From: an uncultured Rhizobiaceae group bacterium
Lineage (GTDB): Bacteria; Pseudomonadota; Alphaproteobacteria; Rhizobiales; Rhizobiaceae
DNA: 64,000 nt
Assembly: GCA_937930635.1 (NCBI GenBank)
Contig: CALHCF010000007.1
Span: forward strand, 186,001 to 250,000
Reading direction: 5' to 3'
Part shown: positions 60,125-64,000 of the stretch, piece after piece
Layout: every line of letters begins with the position of its first letter
Numbering within the stretch: the first letter of the stretch is position 1
Notes under the pieces: model-generated
The model's database searches: none
What the model was told of the DNA's origin: nothing
The model's input: the letters and a program-made list of their open reading frames with translations, nothing else
Made by a program: the position numbers and the translations under genes

Positions 60125-62917
60125 TCACCCCACCGCAAGTTCCTCGATAGGCGGACACGTACAGATCAGGTTGCGATCCCCATGGAGATTGTCCACCCGA
60201 CTGACCGACGCCCAGTATTTTGATGCAGCATCCACACCGGCGGGATAAGCCGCCAGACTGCGGGGATAAGGATGGGACCATTCGTCCACCATCAAATCCT
60301 GAGCCGTGTGGGGAGCATTGCAGAGCGGATTATCGTCTTGCGGCCATTCGCCTTTCTCAATTCGCGCCGCTTCGTTGGCAATAGCGATCATCGCATCACA
60401 AAAACGATCAATCTCGGCCAGCGGCTCAGACTCGGTGGGTTCAACCATCAATGTTCCGGCAACCGGCCACGACATTGTGGGGGCGTGAAAACCATAGTCG
60501 ATTAGCCGCTTTGCAACATCATCAACGCTCACGCCAGCCCGCTCTTTCAGCACCCTCACATCAACAATACACTCATGCGCGCATTGATCATTGAGACCTG
60601 TGAACAGGATTGGATAATGGCTCTTGAGGCGCGTGGCGATATAATTGGCGGACAGGATTGCGACTTCACTCGCCTGCTTCAGTCCAGCAGCCCCAAGCAT
60701 GCGGATATACATCCACGAGATCGGCAAGATTGACGCCGAACCATAGGGGGCTGCCGATACTGCGCCGCTGCTGCCTTCCTCAATATGACCCGGCAGATAG
60801 GGGACAAGGTGCTCCGCGACGCCGATTGGTCCAATACCCGGCCCCCCGCCTCCATGGGGAATACAAAATGTCTTGTGCAGATTCATATGACAAACATCTG
60901 CACCGATATCGCCCGGTCGCGCCAGGCCAACCATGGCGTTGAGATTGGCCCCATCCAGATAGACCTGTCCGCCATGGTCATGCACAATTTCACAGATCTC
61001 CTTCACCTGCGGTTCAAATACACCGTGGGTCGAAGGATAGGTGATCATCAGCGCCGCGACATTACCGGCATGTTTCAGCGCTTTTTCTTTGAGATCATCC
61101 AGCGAGACGTCACCCCTGTCGGTACATTTGACCACCACAACATCATAACCAGCCATCTGGGCCGAGGCAGGGTTTGTGCCATGGGCAGAGGATGGGATGA
61201 GGCAGATATTGCGATGCCCTTCTCCATTGGCTTCGTGATAATGGCGAATGGCCAGCAACCCTGAATATTCTCCCTGACTGCCTGCATTGGGTTGTAACGA
61301 GGTGCGCGCAAAGCCGGTAATTTCAGACAGCCATTTGTCGAGATCATCAATGATGGCCGCATATCCAAGACGGTGACCCGCGGGTGCAAAGGGGTGAATA
61401 TTGCCCGTAATCTCCCAGGTTACAGGCATCATTTCAGCAGCCGCGTTCAGTTTCATCGTACACGACCCCAGCGGGATCATGGCCCGGTCGAGCGCCAGAT
61501 CCTTGTCCATCAGTTGCCGCAGCAAACGCATCATCTCGGTTTCAGACCGGCAGGAATGGAAAATCGGCTGTGTCAAAAAGCCATCACCATCACGTTTGCT
61601 TGGCAATGCCTGTTCGGCATTCGCCACAAGAGCAACATCAAAAATGGCACACAGGCTCTGTAAATCGGTCTCATTGCTGGTTTCATCAAAAGCAACCGAG
61701 ACCGTGTCGGCATCAACCAGACGCAACAACAGTCCCCATTCCGCAGCCTTGTCCACCAGTTCCTGCGCCCTGCCCTTTTCGGTCACCGTAACCGTGTCGA
61801 AATAGCGCTCCGCAACGGGATAGCCACTGCCAGCCAGCGCATGGGCAAAGCGGGTAGCCAGTCCGTGCACGCGCCCCGCAATTTCTCTCAAACCTTCCGG
61901 TCCGTGCCAGATGGCATAGGCCGCCGCCATGTTTGCCAGCAGCGCCTGCGCTGTACAGATATTGGACGTCGCCTTCTCGCGACGAATGTGCTGTTCGCGC
62001 GTCTGCAGGGCCAAGCGATAGGCCGGACGGCCATGGGCATCGACAGATTCACCAATCAGGCGGCCCGGCACGAGCCGGGTCAGCGCTTCTGTCGTTGCCA
62101 GATAGGCTGCATGTGGCCCGCCATTTCCAAGCGGCACCCCAAAACGCTGAATTGACCCGACACAAATATCCGCCCCCCAGGATGCCGGCGTTTCCAGCAA
62201 GACCAGAGAGAGCGGGTCCGCAGAGACAATAACCAATGCCCCTGCAGCGTGCGCAGTCTTCACGACCGAAGATGGATCGTTGAGAACACCCAGTGTGTCG
62301 GGCATTTGCAATATGACCGCAGCAACCGATTCATCGACCTCCCCTTCATCAATCGAGAATCCGATCGTCGCACCGCGCGTTTCCAGCACATCACGGGTCT
62401 GGGGATGCAAGGCATTTGCAACAACAATACGTTTGCGCTTCTCGCGATGATGACGGATTGCCATGCCTGCCGCCTCTGCCACCGCCGTCGCCTCATCAAG
62501 CAGCGAGGCGTTGGCAACCGGCAGGCCGGTCAGTTCTGCCACCAGCGTCTGAAAATGAAACAGCATTTCGAGACGCCCCTGCGAAATCTCCGGCTGATAT
62601 GGGGTGTAAGACGTGTACCAACCGGGATTTTCCAGCATGTTGCGCTGGATAACCGGCGGCACATGGGTGCCATGATACCCCTGCCCGATCATCGCTTTGG
62701 CAACGACATTGCGACCAAGCTTCTCTGCAATTTCCTCCAGGGCCGCCTCTTCACCAACGCCATCGGGTATATTGAGCGCGCCTTCAAACCGTATCGACTT
62801 TGGCACGGTCTGGGCGACCAACGCATCCATAGATGTCATGCTCAATGCGCTTAACATGGTTCGTTGGTCACCGGGACCGGGGCCAATATGACGGGCGGTA
62901 AAAGGAGATTGGGTCAT
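60125..62917 (-). CDS. gcvP: Glycine dehydrogenase (decarboxylating), P-protein (GcvP)
   Basis: 930-aa PLP enzyme of the glycine cleavage complex, full-length single chain (not split into P1/P2). ATG 62917 follows AAGGA by seven bases. Features: [17 protein letters not shown] at the start, the internal duplication of two transaminase-like halves, and in the second half [24 protein letters not shown], whose Lys binds PLP. Follows gcvH by 51 bases in the order gcvT-gcvH-gcvP. Confidence 0.96.
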   Translation of the reverse strand: MTQSPFTARHIGPGPGDQRTMLSALSMTSMDALVAQTVPKSIRFEGALNIPDGVGEEAALEEIAEKLGRNVVAKAMIGQGYHGTHVPPVIQRNMLENPGWYTSYTPYQPEISQGRLEMLFHFQTLVAELTGLPVANASLLDEATAVAEAAGMAIRHHREKRKRIVVANALHPQTRDVLETRGATIGFSIDEGEVDESVAAVILQMPDTLGVLNDPSSVVKTAHAAGALVIVSADPLSLVLLETPASWGADICVGSIQRFGVPLGNGGPHAAYLATTEALTRLVPGRLIGESVDAHGRPAYRLALQTREQHIRREKATSNICTAQALLANMAAAYAIWHGPEGLREIAGRVHGLATRFAHALAGSGYPVAERYFDTVTVTEKGRAQELVDKAAEWGLLLRLVDADTVSVAFDETSNETDLQSLCAIFDVALVANAEQALPSKRDGDGFLTQPIFHSCRSETEMMRLLRQLMDKDLALDRAMIPLGSCTMKLNAAAEMMPVTWEITGNIHPFAPAGHRLGYAAIIDDLDKWLSEITGFARTSLQPNAGSQGEYSGLLAIRHYHEANGEGHRNICLIPSSAHGTNPASAQMAGYDVVVVKCTDRGDVSLDDLKEKALKHAGNVAALMITYPSTHGVFEPQVKEICEIVHDHGGQVYLDGANLNAMVGLARPGDIGADVCHMNLHKTFCIPHGGGGPGIGPIGVAEHLVPYLPGHIEEGSSGAVSAAPYGSASILPISWMYIRMLGAAGLKQASEVAILSANYIATRLKSHYPILFTGLNDQCAHECIVDVRVLKERAGVSVDDVAKRLIDYGFHAPTMSWPVAGTLMVEPTESEPLAEIDRFCDAMIAIANEAARIEKGEWPQDDNPLCNAPHTAQDLMVDEWSHPYPRSLAAYPAGVDAASKYWASVSRVDNLHGDRNLICTCPPIEELAVG

Positions 62918-62968
62918 AGATAATCCTTGGATATTCAAGTCAGGCAGTGCCGTGAAACAGGTTGAAAG

Positions 62969-63337
62969 TCAGCCAATCAGCTTCTGATACCCATCAGCAT
63001 CCAGAAGCTCGTTCAGTTCATCCGGGTTCGACAATTTCATTTTGTAGAGCCAGCCATCACCCTCGGCACTGGCATTGACCAGAGCGGCTTCCGCCTCCAG
63101 CGCACTGTTGATCTCCGTTACCTCACCTGAGGCCGGCGCATAGACATCAGATGCTGCTTTTACGGACTCAACGACGATCCCGTCGTCCCCTTGTTCCAGC
63201 TTCGTGCCAACTTGCGGGAGTTCGACAAAAACCAGATCCCCCAATTGTTCCTGTGCGTGATTGGTAATGCCGACTGTGGCAACATCACCCTCCACTTTCA
63301 GCCATTCATGTTCGTCGGTGTAATAGATTTTACTCAT
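62969..63337 (-). CDS. gcvH: Glycine cleavage system H-protein (GcvH)
   Basis: 122-aa lipoyl carrier of the glycine cleavage system. The lipoylated lysine lies in [17 protein letters not shown], the canonical ESVKA motif. The protein opens with [19 protein letters not shown] eight bases before ATG 63337. Sits 36 bases after gcvT. Confidence 0.97.
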   Translation of the reverse strand: MSKIYYTDEHEWLKVEGDVATVGITNHAQEQLGDLVFVELPQVGTKLEQGDDGIVVESVKAASDVYAPASGEVTEINSALEAEAALVNASAEGDGWLYKMKLSNPDELNELLDADGYQKLIG

Positions 63338-63373
63338 TGGGTTATCCTCCCCGGGTTTGGATTTATCTGTATT

Positions 63374-64000
63374 TCAGCGTTTGTAAGTATGAGGCACGAA
63401 GGGAAGCTTCGTGCGTTTCATGGGAATGAGCTTGCCGCGCATATCAGCGAAAATGGGATCATCAGCCGCATCAACCTGCACGAGAGCGAGCGCCAGAGGC
63501 GCGTCAAGCGAGGGACCAAAACCACCAGACGTCACCTCGCCAATGGTCTCCCCCGCTTCGTTCTTGAGAGACGTGCCGCCGCGCACTGGGCGACCTTCCG
63601 GTAGGAGACCGACACGCATCCTTTTGCGCCCCTCAGCCACGGCGTCGGCTAATGGCTGGGCACCGATATAGCTGCCGCCTGTACGTATATCTTTTGGAAT
63701 GGCCCACAACAGCCCCGCCTCATGGGGCGAGATATCCATTTCAAGATCCTGCCCGTAGAGCGGCAGTCCGGCTTCCAGGCGCAGGGAATCGCGCGCACCC
63801 AGGCCAATCCATTCTACCCGTTCATCATCGACAAGCGCCTTGGCAAATGCCGCACATTCATCAACAGGCATGGCGATCTCAAAACCATCCTCGCCCGTAT
63901 AGCCAGACCGTGAGATAAGCCAGCCTTCCTGCGGCTCCTTTGCCGACATGAAAGCCATGTCCTCCACGTCAAAATGGGATGCCAGTACAGCTTCAGCCTG
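63374..64000 (-). CDS. gcvT: Glycine cleavage system T-protein (GcvT), 5' part outside the window
   Basis: C-terminal part of aminomethyltransferase, which takes the methylene from H-protein to tetrahydrofolate; the frame is open to the window edge at 64000. Visible family features are WLISRSGYTGEDGFEIAMP, GLGARDSLRLEAGLPLYGQD (folate-site region) and GEVTSGGFGPSLDAPLALA near the C-terminus. The missing start and any glycine riboswitch lie to the right of the window. Confidence 0.95.
   Translation of the reverse strand, partial: QAEAVLASHFDVEDMAFMSAKEPQEGWLISRSGYTGEDGFEIAMPVDECAAFAKALVDDERVEWIGLGARDSLRLEAGLPLYGQDLEMDISPHEAGLLWAIPKDIRTGGSYIGAQPLADAVAEGRKRMRVGLLPEGRPVRGGTSLKNEAGETIGEVTSGGFGPSLDAPLALALVQVDAADDPIFADMRGKLIPMKRTKLPFVPHTYKR

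Overview
The window is chromosomal DNA of an alphaproteobacterium. I infer this from the rhizobial-style cob gene set (CobNOWPHIJKLMQ), the NAD-linked soluble formate dehydrogenase, the corrinoid-methyltransferase/dimethylglycine-dehydrogenase cluster and the overall protein similarity. A marine or methylated-compound-using lifestyle is plausible, but genus cannot be decided from the sequence alone. Gene density is high, and many genes overlap by 1-4 bases. No rRNA, tRNA, CRISPR array or intact insertion sequence was found.

Layout. 1-6381 (+): a family-5 peptide/nickel/opine-type ABC importer (binding protein, two permeases, fused double ATPase) followed by an arylformamidase-like hydrolase. 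6307-28710: the cobalamin locus. cobA-cobB-cobC-cobD run leftward and cbiD-cobK-cytochrome P450 run rightward from a short divergent promoter near 10500. A long leftward array follows: hupE, cobP, cobW, cobN, cobO, two TerB-like genes, a small exported protein, cbiX, an uncharacterised gene, cobH, cobL, cobI, a cbiG-cobJ fusion and cobM. A clear cobalamin riboswitch (28857-29052) precedes hupE. A two-SUKH-domain gene (29368-31161) separates this array from cobQ (31260-32750). The corrin set is a hybrid: CbiX, CbiD and CbiG are typical of the anaerobic (early-cobalt) route, whereas CobN, CobW, CobO and CobK-type enzymes are typical of the aerobic route. CobG, CobZ and CobF are absent from the window, while a P450 is translationally coupled to cobK.

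32810-37202 (-) holds an unusual export-like trio: a PqqD-like/M50 metalloprotease/HlyD membrane protein, a GAF-like/HlyD protein and a periplasmic HlyD adaptor, behind a large inverted repeat. 37551-39903 holds a 3-hydroxyisobutyrate dehydrogenase and a class III aminotransferase. 40285-41640 encodes a secreted protein made of seven cysteine-paired repeats. 42245-47381 is a formate dehydrogenase operon (fused FdsG-FdsB and FdsA) with a LysE-type exporter inserted between the subunits. 48041-51178 encodes a large RTX protein flanked by two 85-bp direct repeats that look like IS5-family transposase tails.

52070-64000 is a one-carbon/methylated-nitrogen region: iron alcohol dehydrogenase, MttB-family corrinoid methyltransferase, a DMSP-lyase-like cupin, a dimethylglycine/sarcosine-dehydrogenase-like flavoprotein, a phytanoyl-CoA-dioxygenase-like enzyme, a fatty acid desaturase and the glycine cleavage genes gcvP, gcvH and gcvT (the last runs off the window). 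These fit together as a route that demethylates a quaternary or tertiary amine to glycine-level products, feeding one-carbon units to tetrahydrofolate. The corrinoid made by the cob locus is a possible cofactor for MttB, and formate dehydrogenase could oxidise the one-carbon end product.
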